A DNA stretch of 64,000 nt from CALFML01 sp044222245 (GCA_044222245.1 JBGANQ010000042.1:1-64000), one strand, 5' to 3'. Positions 24,122-32,526 are shown, counted from the first letter of the stretch. Notes: generated from the letters alone by a model not told the origin. Numbers and translations are program-made.

Positions 24122-26278
24122 TTAATGCAGCGCCGGGTGCTCCGGGGAGAAAAATTCCGCGCTCACCGCAGAGCGCGGGCGATCCAGGCAGCCGACCGGA
24201 CAGCGGTGGCAGACCTTGTCGACAAACGTCGCGCTGGCGCGCAAGAGCGCCCGCCCCAGCGAGTCGCACAGCGCCGGCGGCAGGTGACAGGTCTTGGCCA
24301 GCACGGCGGCGAACCGGGTACTGAGCTTGCCGATATCGACCCGCTTTTGCGCCAGCAGGTAGTCGCGGAACACGGTGGCGATGCCGTGGGCGGCGGCCTG
24401 CTGGTGTTCCTCGCGCGGCAGGCAGTCGCTGGGGACGAGCTCGAGGCTCGACTGCAGCGCGACCAGGGTCGCCTCGGTCAGGTCGAGCAGCGCCAGGTCG
24501 CGGCCGGTGGGCCGGGTGAGCTCGGCGAAGAAGCGGGCCTTCAAGATCTGCCGGCGCGCCGGATCGACCAGCCGGCTCTTGCTGGGCGATCGCGGGCGGT
24601 CGGACGGACCGAGGCCGGGCAGCAGATCCGCCTCATCGTCAAAGCCGTCGGGCTCGCAGTCCTCGGGAACTTCGTCGGGCATTGCGGCGACGATTTCGTC
24701 GCCTGGCTCGTCGCTCGGGGCATCCGCGGCTGCATACACGCCGCCGGCGGGCGCGAACGTGCGCAGCCCGCGGGGCGGCGCCGCGCTGCGCAGCGGGCGG
24801 GGGCGCGGTTGCAAGACGGTCCAGGTGCGCTCCAGCAGCACGTGCACAAGTGGGCTTTTGGCAAAGTCGGCCGCGGTCGCCCGCCGGGCCGCGGCGAGCT
24901 CGGCCTGCGCCGCGGGCTCGCCGGCCAGGCCGTGCCAGACCGCCATGTGGTCGGCCATGGCGACCAGCCGCTGGGCAAGCGCCGGGCTCCGCGCGAGCCG
25001 CCGCGCCGCCTCGTCCAGCCACTGCGCCGGCGCCGTCGGCGCCCGGGCCGGCACCGCGATCCCCGCGCTGTTCAGATCGCTCTCGTCAAAGAACCACGAC
25101 CGCCGGTAGGCCGGCCGGCGCATCAGCTTGCGCAGCGCCGCCCGCGTCGCCCGCCCCGGCGGCTCGGGCGCCCCCGGCTTGGCCGCCGCGCCTTCCACCC
25201 GCTCAAAGAAGCGCAGCGCCGGGACCGCATCGAGCGGCACCGCCATCCCCAGCGCCAGGGTGCGCGCCACCGCCTGCTGGACCAGAGGGCTCGCCTGCGC
25301 CACCGTGACCCGCACGAACTCGGTGCTGGCGTCGTCGGCGAACTTGCGAAGCAGGCGGTCGACTTGCTCGGGCGGCTGACCCGGCACGACGTAGCCGTCG
25401 CGGACATCGCCGGCGGCGCGCACGCACAGCATGGCCAGCGTGCACCGCCCGTCCGGGTTGTCGCGGTGCCCGAGCACGAAGAAGGCGCCCTGGCCATCGC
25501 AGCTGCTGACGTAGGCGCAGGCCTCGCCGGTGCCGCGCCAGTGGCCGTCCAGGCTGCGGGTGTGCAGCCGCAAGAGGGCCCCCTGCAGGGCGCGGCGCCG
25601 CGTGGCATCGGTCTCTTCGTTGCGCAGCGCCTCGATCAGGCTAAGGGCATCGTGGCCACCCTCGTGGACCATGGCGGCAATCACAATCGGCCGCAGCGGC
25701 AGCAGCGCCGGCCGCCGCAGCACCTGCTCGTAGGCCACCGCCGCCGGCGTGCCGACCTGACGACGGTACTCCTCGACCTGGGCGAACAGCGCCGGCCGCA
25801 GATCTTCGGCGACCGACTCCAGCGCCGCCGCCAGATCCTCGGCCTCGGCCGGGTCGGCCTCGATGGTCGCGATGACGTTGCACAGCGGCTGCGCCGCCAG
25901 CAGCAGGAGCTCCGAGTCCGACACGTACTGCCGCAGCGACTCCCCATACGCCGGGTCTTCGTGCAAGAGGATCGTCAGCGCGTGCGCCCGGATGCGCTGG
26001 TCGACCTTGGGGTTGGAGACCAGCGCCACCAGGGCCTGCCCCTGCTGGCCGACGCCGACGCACTGAAACACGCTGACCAGGAGCTCGCCATCGGACTCGG
26101 TCAGCTCGGGGGCGGCCAGCCGCTCGGCCAGGAGCCGCCGCGCCGAGGGCAGGCTCACCGGCGCCAGCCGCTGCTCGAGCTCGGCGCGGCTCACCGGCGG
26201 GTGCTCGAACAGCTCCTCGAGGATGTCGCGAGTCTTGGCAGCGCTGAGGCGGGGGTGCTTCTCTGGGGGGCGCGGCAT
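24122..26278 (-). CDS. Unrecognised 718-residue helical protein with Cys-rich C-terminus
   Basis: I do not recognise this protein. It lacks a signal peptide and membrane helices. The first 250 residues are helical and read like degenerate HEAT-type repeats (RIRAHALTILLHEDPAYGES, LCNVIATIEADPAEAEDL). A middle region has LGHRDNPDGRCTLAMLCVRA with a basic/aromatic patch (RRPAYRRSWFFDESDL). An acidic disordered linker follows near 500-560. The C-terminus ends with CHRCPVGCLDRPR, and with an upstream Cys (KTCHLPPALC) it could bind a metal. TATAAG lies 6 nt before the ATG and overlaps an AAGGG that could also be a ribosome-binding site. It seems monocistronic. Confidence 0.7.
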   Translation of the reverse strand: MPRPPEKHPRLSAAKTRDILEELFEHPPVSRAELEQRLAPVSLPSARRLLAERLAAPELTESDGELLVSVFQCVGVGQQGQALVALVSNPKVDQRIRAHALTILLHEDPAYGESLRQYVSDSELLLLAAQPLCNVIATIEADPAEAEDLAAALESVAEDLRPALFAQVEEYRRQVGTPAAVAYEQVLRRPALLPLRPIVIAAMVHEGGHDALSLIEALRNEETDATRRRALQGALLRLHTRSLDGHWRGTGEACAYVSSCDGQGAFFVLGHRDNPDGRCTLAMLCVRAAGDVRDGYVVPGQPPEQVDRLLRKFADDASTEFVRVTVAQASPLVQQAVARTLALGMAVPLDAVPALRFFERVEGAAAKPGAPEPPGRATRAALRKLMRRPAYRRSWFFDESDLNSAGIAVPARAPTAPAQWLDEAARRLARSPALAQRLVAMADHMAVWHGLAGEPAAQAELAAARRATAADFAKSPLVHVLLERTWTVLQPRPRPLRSAAPPRGLRTFAPAGGVYAAADAPSDEPGDEIVAAMPDEVPEDCEPDGFDDEADLLPGLGPSDRPRSPSKSRLVDPARRQILKARFFAELTRPTGRDLALLDLTEATLVALQSSLELVPSDCLPREEHQQAAAHGIATVFRDYLLAQKRVDIGKLSTRFAAVLAKTCHLPPALCDSLGRALLRASATFVDKVCHRCPVGCLDRPRSAVSAEFFSPEHPALH

Positions 26279-26284
26279 ATCGCC

Positions 26285-26290
26285 CTTATA
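26285..26290 (-). promoter_or_regulatory. Putative -10 box for 718-residue protein gene
   Basis: On the minus strand, TATAAG lies 6 nt before ATG 26278. The overlapping AAGGG could instead serve as a ribosome-binding site, so the leaderless reading is uncertain here. Confidence 0.3.
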
Positions 26291-26433
26291 GCAAGCGATC
26301 CCTCATCTTCTCAATATAAGGGTCGAGTTATCCGCTCGGTGCGAGGGCCGCCGCGCCGCGCCGCGCTCAGCTCGCAGCTCCTCCAAGGCCCGGCCGGCCA
26401 GGCGAAAGGACTATAACCGCCGGGTGGAGCCGA

Positions 26434-26439
26434 TATACT
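26434..26439 (+). promoter_or_regulatory. Putative -10 box for epimerase gene
   Basis: TATACT lies 8 nt before ATG 26448 with no Shine-Dalgarno sequence between, which fits a leaderless mRNA. Confidence 0.4.
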
Positions 26440-26447
26440 GAGCAGCG

Positions 26448-27332
26448 ATGGCCTATGATCACGACACCCATCCCCGGGCCCAGCCCTTCCGCGGCCCCGG
26501 CGGACTTGAGATGTTTCGCCTCTCGGCGGGTCAAGCGGTGGTCGAGGTGGCCCCCTCGCGCGGGGGCCTGGTGACCCGCTTTGCGGTGGGCAAAGATGAG
26601 ATCCTGTACCTGGACGAAAAGTCGCTGGTCGATCCCAAGGCCAACGTCCGCGGCGGCATCCCGGTGCTGTTTCCCAGCGCCGGCCGACTCACCGGCGACC
26701 GCTATACGGTGGACGGCGCCTCCTATCCGATGCGCCAGCATGGCCTGGCGCGCCACGCCCGCTGGTCGGTCATAGATGTCGCTCAGGCCCACCTGACGAT
26801 GGAGTTTCGCTCAAGCCCGGTCACCAAGATCACCTTCCCGTTTGACTTCGCCCTACGCCTCACCGTCGACGCCGGGCGGGCCGGGTTCCGCTCGCTGGCG
26901 ATCGAGACCGAGGTCGAGAACCTCGGGCGCCAGCCGCTGCCGCTTCACTTTGGCCTGCACCCCTACTTCCTGGTCGCGGACAAGGACAAGGGGGACGTGC
27001 GGGTGCAGATCACCGCGGAAGAGGCCTTCAATAACACCCGCGGCGGCTACGAGCCGTGGAACGGAGTCCTCGATTTCACCGCCCCCGAGATCGACCTCCA
27101 CCTGCTGAGCGTCCAGGGCGGCGGCGCGACCCTGCAGGTCCCGGGGCGACCGGTGCGCAAGCTGGCTTTCACAGATCTATATCGGGTGCTCGTGCTGTGG
27201 ACCGTGGCGATGAAGGACTTTGTCTGCCTGGAGCCCTGGAGCACCCCCGGCGACGCCCTGAACACCGGAGTCGGCCTGCGGACCCTGGAGCCGGGCGATA
27301 GCTGCCGCGGCGAGCTTGTCATCTCGGTTTAG
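26448..27332 (+). CDS. Aldose 1-epimerase-like mutarotase (LacX/YeaD type)
   Basis: A galactose-mutarotase-like beta-sandwich protein of 294 residues, predicted to interconvert sugar or sugar-phosphate anomers in the cytoplasm. Family marks are NVRGGIPVLFPSAGRL, MRQHGLARHARWSV (a conserved His), PLHFGLHPYF (the catalytic His region) and FVCLEPWSTPGDALNTG (the catalytic Glu). The wording of these motifs fits the LacX and hexose-6-phosphate mutarotase branches better than GalM. No neighbouring sugar genes define a substrate. Confidence 0.87.
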   Translation: MAYDHDTHPRAQPFRGPGGLEMFRLSAGQAVVEVAPSRGGLVTRFAVGKDEILYLDEKSLVDPKANVRGGIPVLFPSAGRLTGDRYTVDGASYPMRQHGLARHARWSVIDVAQAHLTMEFRSSPVTKITFPFDFALRLTVDAGRAGFRSLAIETEVENLGRQPLPLHFGLHPYFLVADKDKGDVRVQITAEEAFNNTRGGYEPWNGVLDFTAPEIDLHLLSVQGGGATLQVPGRPVRKLAFTDLYRVLVLWTVAMKDFVCLEPWSTPGDALNTGVGLRTLEPGDSCRGELVISV

Positions 27333-27424
27333 CGCGGGCGCCGGCATCGCGGGAAATTTTCGGGTACAAAACGGCCGAGCGGTCGGGTATATGATGCGAC
27401 CGCATTTGGACCCCGAGGATTCCC

Positions 27425-29419
27425 ATGAAGCCGCCCATCATCAATAAACTCGTCCTGTGTTTCGCCCTGCTCGCCGCCTGTTCCAAAGGAGGCGACAACA
27501 TCAACAACAATAACAACAACCCCGATGTCGATCTGGCGATGCCCGGGGGCATGACCGGTGGAGACGGGGGCATGTCGGGCGGGGACGGCGGCGGCGGCGG
27601 CAAGCCCGACATGACCGTGGTGGTCGGCCTGCCGTGCATCCCCGGGAGCTACCGCTGCGGCACCGGCAACGCGGTCGAGATCTGCAACAGCAGCGGCACC
27701 GCCTGGCTGTACTCCGCCACCTGCACCGTGTCGTGCACCGCCGGTCTGTGCACCGGCGCCTGCAACCCCGGCGAGAAGCGCTGCAACGGCAAAAATGTCG
27801 AGACCTGCAACATGACCGGCAGCGCCTACGCGCTCACCGAGTCGTGCTCGACCTTCTGTGAAGATGCCCGCTGCGCGATCGCCAGCCTGGATGTCGCCAC
27901 CAACAAGACGCTCGACGGCGATCAGCTGGTCGATGGCGACATCATCATCCGCTCGGGAGCGACCCTCACCTCGCCGACCGGCGATCTGACGCTGCGCACC
28001 CGCGGCGCGATCATGGTCGAGACTGGGGCCTCGATCGTCGTCAACCCGACCGGGTCCAGCTCGTCGGGAGCGGGGCGCTCGGGCGGCAGCTACTACGGCG
28101 GCTCGGGCGGCGGCTACGGCACCGCGGGCGGCAATGGGTATAGCACGGGCGGCTACGCCTGGGGCTCGACCACCGACGTGATCGTCCAGGCCGGCAGCCC
28201 CGGCGGCTACGGCGCCAGCTACTCGGGCACGGTGGCCGGCGGCAACGGCGGCGGCGTGCTGCGGCTGATGGCGCAAAAGAGCATCACGGTGGCCGGCCAG
28301 GTGACCGCCAACGGCGCCAGCGGCGCCAACAACACCTCGGGCTACGGCGGCGGCGGCGGCGGCTCGGGCGGCGGCATCCTGCTCGCCACGCCCGAGAAGA
28401 TCGTCGTCAGCGGCTCGATCTCGGCCAACGGCGGCGGTGCCGGCAGCGGCGGCTACGTCTCGGGGGCCGGCGGGATGGGCCGGGTCAAGGTCCTCAACGG
28501 CGGTGTCATCACCGTGACCGGGACGATCACCGCGACCCTCACCCAGGGCCTTTTGCCGCCCACGCAGCTCTCCTCGAGCTCGCACCCCAACACAAGCCTC
28601 ATCTACAACGACGGCTTCCCCTCGCTGTCGATGTCGTGGAACCAGGCCTTCTCGGGTCTGCAGGGGTACTACTACAAGGTCAGCCAGACGCAGTCCGAGC
28701 CGCCGACGCCGGCCAACGGCGGCAAGGTGGTCATGACCGAGAGCATCAACATCACCGCCAACGAGCTGCGCACCGGCAGCAACTGGTTCCACATCGTCCC
28801 CATCGACGCGATGTCCAATGTCGGCACGGTCGAGAACATCTTCCAGGTCACGGTCAACAGCTCGCCGCTGAGCCTGTCCTCCAGCGATCACCCCTCGCCG
28901 GGCACCTGGTACCCGAGCGGCGATGTCTACTACGTGTGGTCGTTCCCGGCCGATGAGAAGAACTTCAAGGGCGCCTACTATGTGCTCGATCACTACGGCG
29001 ACACCATGCCGACCAGCACCGGGACCTTCATTCCGGTCACCCAGAAGAAGCTCCTGCGCGCCGGCCTGGCCAACGGGGTGTGGGTCATGCACATGGTCTC
29101 GGTGGATCAGCACGACTACCTGACCAAAGCCGGCAGCCACTTCCGCGTCCACGTCGGGCCGGACCCCGGGGTGGGCACCATCCTCGGCCAGGTCGTCGAC
29201 ATGATGGGCAAGCCGGTGCCCAACGCCAAGGTCACGATCAATCGCGGCCTGTGGACGATGACCACCAACTCGATGGGCAGCTACAACTTCATGGCTCAGG
29301 TGCCGGCCGGCATCACCTGGGAGATCCGCGCCACCAGCGCCGATGGGCTCCTGGCCGACATCAAGATGGACAAGGTCGACAAGGACGGCACCACGACCGT
29401 CAACCTGACCCTCAAGTAG
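27425..29419 (+). CDS. Large surface lipoprotein: Cys-rich and Gly-rich regions
   Basis: A 664-residue putative lipoprotein. Lipobox LLAAC (Cys 19) follows a short hydrophobic core, and GAGGA lies 7 nt before the ATG. An Asn/Gly/Asp/Met-rich linker comes next. Residues about 70-155 hold two Cys-rich modules with the pattern YRCGTGNAVEICNSSGTAW and KRCNGKNVETCNMTGSAY. Residues about 205-360 are very Gly/Ser/Tyr-rich and read as a beta-helix or low-complexity stalk. Ig-like segments follow, ending in a carboxypeptidase-regulatory-like domain (GQVVDMMGKPVPNAKVTINR). No catalytic motif is seen; adhesion or a cell-surface structural role is inferred from composition. Confidence 0.78.
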   Translation: MKPPIINKLVLCFALLAACSKGGDNINNNNNNPDVDLAMPGGMTGGDGGMSGGDGGGGGKPDMTVVVGLPCIPGSYRCGTGNAVEICNSSGTAWLYSATCTVSCTAGLCTGACNPGEKRCNGKNVETCNMTGSAYALTESCSTFCEDARCAIASLDVATNKTLDGDQLVDGDIIIRSGATLTSPTGDLTLRTRGAIMVETGASIVVNPTGSSSSGAGRSGGSYYGGSGGGYGTAGGNGYSTGGYAWGSTTDVIVQAGSPGGYGASYSGTVAGGNGGGVLRLMAQKSITVAGQVTANGASGANNTSGYGGGGGGSGGGILLATPEKIVVSGSISANGGGAGSGGYVSGAGGMGRVKVLNGGVITVTGTITATLTQGLLPPTQLSSSSHPNTSLIYNDGFPSLSMSWNQAFSGLQGYYYKVSQTQSEPPTPANGGKVVMTESINITANELRTGSNWFHIVPIDAMSNVGTVENIFQVTVNSSPLSLSSSDHPSPGTWYPSGDVYYVWSFPADEKNFKGAYYVLDHYGDTMPTSTGTFIPVTQKKLLRAGLANGVWVMHMVSVDQHDYLTKAGSHFRVHVGPDPGVGTILGQVVDMMGKPVPNAKVTINRGLWTMTTNSMGSYNFMAQVPAGITWEIRATSADGLLADIKMDKVDKDGTTTVNLTLK

Positions 29420-29580
29420 CATCCTGGGTCCGCCCGTCCCGCCCGCCGCCCTCCTTCATCCCTCCTTTCCCAACTCTGTAAGCAGTCACTCCCAGGCCGG
29501 GGAGAGCAGTGAGCTCACCCGGCAGGGCGGGGCGCGATGAAAATGGCAACACGCAGCGGCCCCCGGGCGCGCGGCGCGGG

Positions 29581-29697
29581 GAGGCGGCGACTAGCGAGAA
29601 CGGCTCGGTCGGAGGACAGGGGAGGCGGCGACCAGCGAGAGCGGCCCGGTCGCAGGCAAGGGGCGGAGGTGACTAGCGAGAGCGGCTCGGTCGGAAG
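29581..29697. repeat. Three 41-bp copies of the helicase gene 3' end
   Basis: A motif equal to the last codons of the helicase gene (CTAGCGAGAGCGGCTCGGTC on the plus strand) occurs at 29673 (the real stop), at 29632 with CCA in place of CTA, and at 29591. The period is exactly 41 bp, and the intervening GGCGGAGG/GGAGGCGGCG spacers also match. Two extra copies therefore lie beyond the stop codon. Since 41 is not a multiple of three, each copy is in a different frame. Confidence 0.85.
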
Positions 29698-31097
29698 CTG
29701 CGGCGGCGGGGGCTGGGGCCGCCGGGGCTTGGGGCGGCACCGCCGGCCCCTGCGCTGGCGCTGGGAGCAGCGCCTTCGGGACGGCTGAGGCGCGGAGCGG
29801 CGGCGTCGCCGCGGGACGAGCGCTGGCCGCCGCGGTCCGAGCCTCGATCAGAGCCCCGATCAGAGCCGCGGTTTTGCGAGCGCGGCCCCGGACGGGACTG
29901 CCGCGGCGGCCGATCCGCTTCCAGATCCACCGCACGGGCCGAGGCCGGCACCTCACCGGCCACGGGTACGCGCTGGCGGATGAGACGCTCGATGTCGCGC
30001 AGGTAGGCGCGCTCCTCGGCCGAGCAGAACGAGATGGCGGTGCCCTCGGCGCCGGCGCGCGCGGTGCGGCCGATGCGGTGGACATAGCTCTCGGGCTCGT
30101 TGGGGAGGTCGAAGTTGATGACGTGGCTGACCGCCTCGACGTCGATGCCGCGGGCGGCGATGTCGGTGGCGACCAGGACCCGGGTGCGGCCGTTCTTGAA
30201 GTTGGCCAGGGCGGTCTCGCGGGCGCTCTGCGACTTGTTGCCGTGGATCGCCTCGGCGTGAATGCCGACGCCGCCGAGGAACTTGGCGACCTTGTTGGCC
30301 CCGTGCTTGGTGCGGGTAAAGACCAGCACGCGGGTGTAGTCGGGGTTGCGCAGGGCGCGCTCCAGCAGGCCGGGCTTGTCGCCCTTCTCGACGAAGTAGA
30401 TCGACTGGTTGACCCGCTCGACAGTGGATGCCACCGGCGTCACCGCGACGCGCGCCGGCTGGGTCAGGATCGTCGCCGCCAGCGCCTCGATGTCGGGCGG
30501 CATCGTCGCCGAGAAGAACAGCGACTGCCGGCGCTTGGGCAGCGCGGCGATGACCTTGCGGACATCGTGGATAAAGCCCATGTCGAGCATGCGATCGGCC
30601 TCGTCCAGAACGAAGCACGACAGGTTGACCAGGCTGACCAGCCCCTGGCCCATCAGATCGAGCAGCCGGCCGGGGGTCGCGACCAGGATGTCGACGCCGG
30701 CGCGCAGCCGGTCGACCTGTGGGCTCTGGCCGACGCCGCCGAAGATTACGGTGCTGCGCAGGCTCAGGTGGCGACCGTAGGCGCGGAAGCGCTCTTCAAT
30801 CTGGCTGGCCAGCTCGCGGGTCGGCGACAGCACCAGGGCCCGGATGACGCGCTGGCGGACCGGCGGCGCCGCCGCCAGTCGCTGCAGGATGGGCAGCGCG
30901 AAGGCTGCGGTCTTGCCGGTGCCGGTCTGGGCGCAGCCGAGGAGATCACGCCCGGCCAGAAGCGGCGGGATGGCGTGGATCTGGATGGGCGTCGGCTCAT
31001 CGTAGCCCTCGGAGGCGAGCGCCCGCAGCAGCGGCTCGGCGAGGCCGAGATCGGCGAAACGGGGAGTAGCAGGAGTTGATGCAGAAGGTAGGTTCAA
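29673..31097 (-). CDS. DEAD-box RNA helicase, RhlE-like
   Basis: An ATP-dependent RNA unwinding enzyme of about 474 residues. Motifs run in order: Q motif (FADLGLAEPLLRAL...PTPIQ), AQTGTGKTAAFALPIL, PTRELASQI, ATPGRLLDLM, VLDEADRMLDMGF, FSATMP, LVFTRTKHGANKV, VATDIAARGIDVE and HRIGRTARAG. The tail is Arg/Gly/Ser/Pro-rich with GSDRGSDRGSDRG and would bind RNA. No ATG lies near the conserved N-terminus, so TTG 31097 is chosen. GAGG lies 6 nt upstream, and the TTG overlaps the TGA of a putative 18-codon leader ORF (TTGA). A cold-response or ribosome-assembly role is typical of the family. Confidence 0.9.
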   Translation of the reverse strand: MNLPSASTPATPRFADLGLAEPLLRALASEGYDEPTPIQIHAIPPLLAGRDLLGCAQTGTGKTAAFALPILQRLAAAPPVRQRVIRALVLSPTRELASQIEERFRAYGRHLSLRSTVIFGGVGQSPQVDRLRAGVDILVATPGRLLDLMGQGLVSLVNLSCFVLDEADRMLDMGFIHDVRKVIAALPKRRQSLFFSATMPPDIEALAATILTQPARVAVTPVASTVERVNQSIYFVEKGDKPGLLERALRNPDYTRVLVFTRTKHGANKVAKFLGGVGIHAEAIHGNKSQSARETALANFKNGRTRVLVATDIAARGIDVEAVSHVINFDLPNEPESYVHRIGRTARAGAEGTAISFCSAEERAYLRDIERLIRQRVPVAGEVPASARAVDLEADRPPRQSRPGPRSQNRGSDRGSDRGSDRGGQRSSRGDAAAPRLSRPEGAAPSASAGAGGAAPSPGGPSPRRRSFRPSRSR

Positions 31098-31150
31098 CGG
31101 CGGCCTCGATAGAGCGAAGAACCGCCTGCCAGAGCAAAGGTTCGGATCAT
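31094..31150 (-). CDS. Putative 18-residue leader peptide coupled to helicase
   Basis: ATG 31150 opens an 18-codon frame, MIRTFALAGGSSLYRGRR, that ends in TGA at 31096-31094. That TGA overlaps the TTG start of the helicase (31097-31095) as TTGA, an arrangement typical of termination-reinitiation coupling. A TAGAGT -10-like hexamer lies 8 nt before the ATG, as at other leaderless genes here. The peptide is basic and carries no recognisable domain. The alternative is that it is a chance frame and the helicase starts at its own TTG. Confidence 0.4.
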   Translation of the reverse strand: MIRTFALAGGSSLYRGRR

Positions 31151-31158
31151 GGTGTTGC

Positions 31159-31164
31159 ACTCTA
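31159..31164 (-). promoter_or_regulatory. Putative -10 box for helicase transcript
   Basis: On the minus strand, TAGAGT lies 8 nt before ATG 31150 of the leader ORF. If used, the transcript would start at or next to that ATG. Confidence 0.35.
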
Positions 31165-31203
31165 GCCGAACCCGCGCCGGACGGCCAGCATGCGATCAGC
31201 TGC

Positions 31204-31249
31204 TGCCATCGCCAGTTGCCATCGCCAGTTGCCATCGCCAGTTGCCATA
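31204..31249. repeat. 13-bp tandem repeat between helicase and hydrolase genes
   Basis: TGCCATCGCCAGT is repeated at 31204, 31217 and 31230, followed by a partial TGCCAT copy at 31243. It lies in the 236-bp gap between the divergent helicase leader ORF and alpha/beta hydrolase genes, upstream of both. It could be a slippage tract or a set of binding sites. Confidence 0.8.
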
Positions 31250-31374
31250 GGGCGCTGTCCGGGTCGAGCCGGGAGCTTGAGTCGGCGCGCCTCAGACCTG
31301 CAGGTCCCCAGGTCCCCAGGTCAGGCCCGGCGGCACGGATGCGGGCGACGGATATCTTGGGCGGAGCGCCGTGA

Positions 31375-31380
31375 TATGAT
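31375..31380 (+). promoter_or_regulatory. Putative -10 box for alpha/beta hydrolase gene
   Basis: TATGAT lies 6 nt before GTG 31387. No Shine-Dalgarno sequence fits, so translation would have to start at the very 5' end of the mRNA. Confidence 0.4.
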
Positions 31381-31386
31381 GGACAA

Positions 31387-32526
31387 GTGCCTACGTCCGC
31401 GACTCGCCGAGCCATCTCTGCTAACATCAGTCGCGGGCTCCTCGCGCTGCTTGTAGTCCACTTGGCGCTGTGCCACCTGCCGATGCCGAGCTTCGAGCTG
31501 TGGAAGGCGCGCCTTATCGCCAAGGAGCTGACGCTCGGGGCGGTGCTGCTGGCCGTCATGGCGATGGTCCTTGCCCGCACGCACCTTGTGCGCGGGCTGG
31601 CGCTGTCGCTAGGCTGCTGGGCGCTGCGCTCGCTGGTCGCGGCCTGGCCGCTGTTCCAGCTGGCGCATGGCAGCTTCTCGCTGGGCGAGTACCTGACCGG
31701 CGCCCCGTCGACGCCGGTGCACATCGAGCGCGACGTGATCCTGGAGCCGAGCCGCCCCGACCTTCTCACCGACGTCTACCGCGGCAGCGGCGATCTGCCG
31801 CGACCGCTGGCGGTGGTGGTGCACGGCGGCAGCTGGCTGCACGGCGACAAGGGCGAGGTCCCGACCGTGTCGCAGGCGCTCGCGGCGGCCGGCGTCACCG
31901 TCTTTGATGTGCGCTATCGGCTGGCTCCCGAGCACCCATTTCCGGCCGCGATCGCCGACGTGAAGTGCCTGCTCGGCCGGCTGCGCGAGCAGGCCGACCG
32001 CTACGGCATCGCCCCGCAGCGCGCGGCCCTCATCGGTCGCTCGGCAGGCGGGGAGATCGTCCTTGTGGCGGCCTACTCAGCGGGCAGCCGCTTGATCTTG
32101 CCGGCGTGTGCGGTGGCCGATGAGCCGGTGCGCACAGTGATCGGAGTGTATCCCTCGACCGACCTCGCCTATGCCTATGAGAATGTCGCGCTGCCCGACA
32201 TCCTCGAAAGCCGCGACACGCTCACCAAGTACCTGGGCGGCCCGCCGCTCGACAAGCTCGAGCTGTATCGCCAGGCGACGCCGATGACGTGGGTCGACAA
32301 GGCGGGCGCGCGGCAGCTGCCGACGACGCTTTTGCTGCACGGGCTGGATGATCTGCTGGTGCGGCCGTACCACTCGCAGCACCTGTACGATGCGCTGGTC
32401 CGCAACGGCCAGACCGTCACCCTGCTCGGCATCCCGGGCGCCGATCACGGCTTTGACTTTCGCGCCGGCGGCATCGGCGAGCAGATCGAGCGCGCCGCGG
32501 TCATCGATGCCCTGCGCCGCCTCTAG
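31387..32526 (+). CDS. Membrane-anchored alpha/beta hydrolase (esterase type)
   Basis: A 379-residue protein with two or three N-terminal membrane helices (residues about 15-90) and a soluble alpha/beta hydrolase domain of the hormone-sensitive-lipase-like group. Motifs are VVVHGGSWLHGDKG (oxyanion hole HGG), YRLAPEHPFPAA, LIGRSAGGEIVLVAA (nucleophile Ser in GRSAGG), LHGLDDLLVRP (acid Asp) and PGADHGFDF (His). Ester hydrolysis at the membrane is predicted, substrate unknown. The start is GTG 31387. The membrane domain on an HSL-type enzyme is somewhat unusual. Confidence 0.85.
   Translation: MPTSATRRAISANISRGLLALLVVHLALCHLPMPSFELWKARLIAKELTLGAVLLAVMAMVLARTHLVRGLALSLGCWALRSLVAAWPLFQLAHGSFSLGEYLTGAPSTPVHIERDVILEPSRPDLLTDVYRGSGDLPRPLAVVVHGGSWLHGDKGEVPTVSQALAAAGVTVFDVRYRLAPEHPFPAAIADVKCLLGRLREQADRYGIAPQRAALIGRSAGGEIVLVAAYSAGSRLILPACAVADEPVRTVIGVYPSTDLAYAYENVALPDILESRDTLTKYLGGPPLDKLELYRQATPMTWVDKAGARQLPTTLLLHGLDDLLVRPYHSQHLYDALVRNGQTVTLLGIPGADHGFDFRAGGIGEQIERAAVIDALRRL

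Noticed and set aside
27329..29422. 697-codon antisense frame opposite the surface lipoprotein
   Set aside because: Val/Ala/Gly/Asp-rich sequence with no start context; it mirrors the Gly-rich coding strand.
29537..29788. Small plus-strand gene downstream of the surface lipoprotein
   Set aside because: It lies over the 41-bp repeats and the antisense of the helicase tail; the product is Arg/Gly-rich with no start signal.
31097..31150. Frameshift at the start of the helicase gene
   Set aside because: The conserved fold starts after TTG 31097 with no missing motif, and the TTGA overlap and ribosome-binding site give a simple non-frameshift reading. A sequencing error is still possible.
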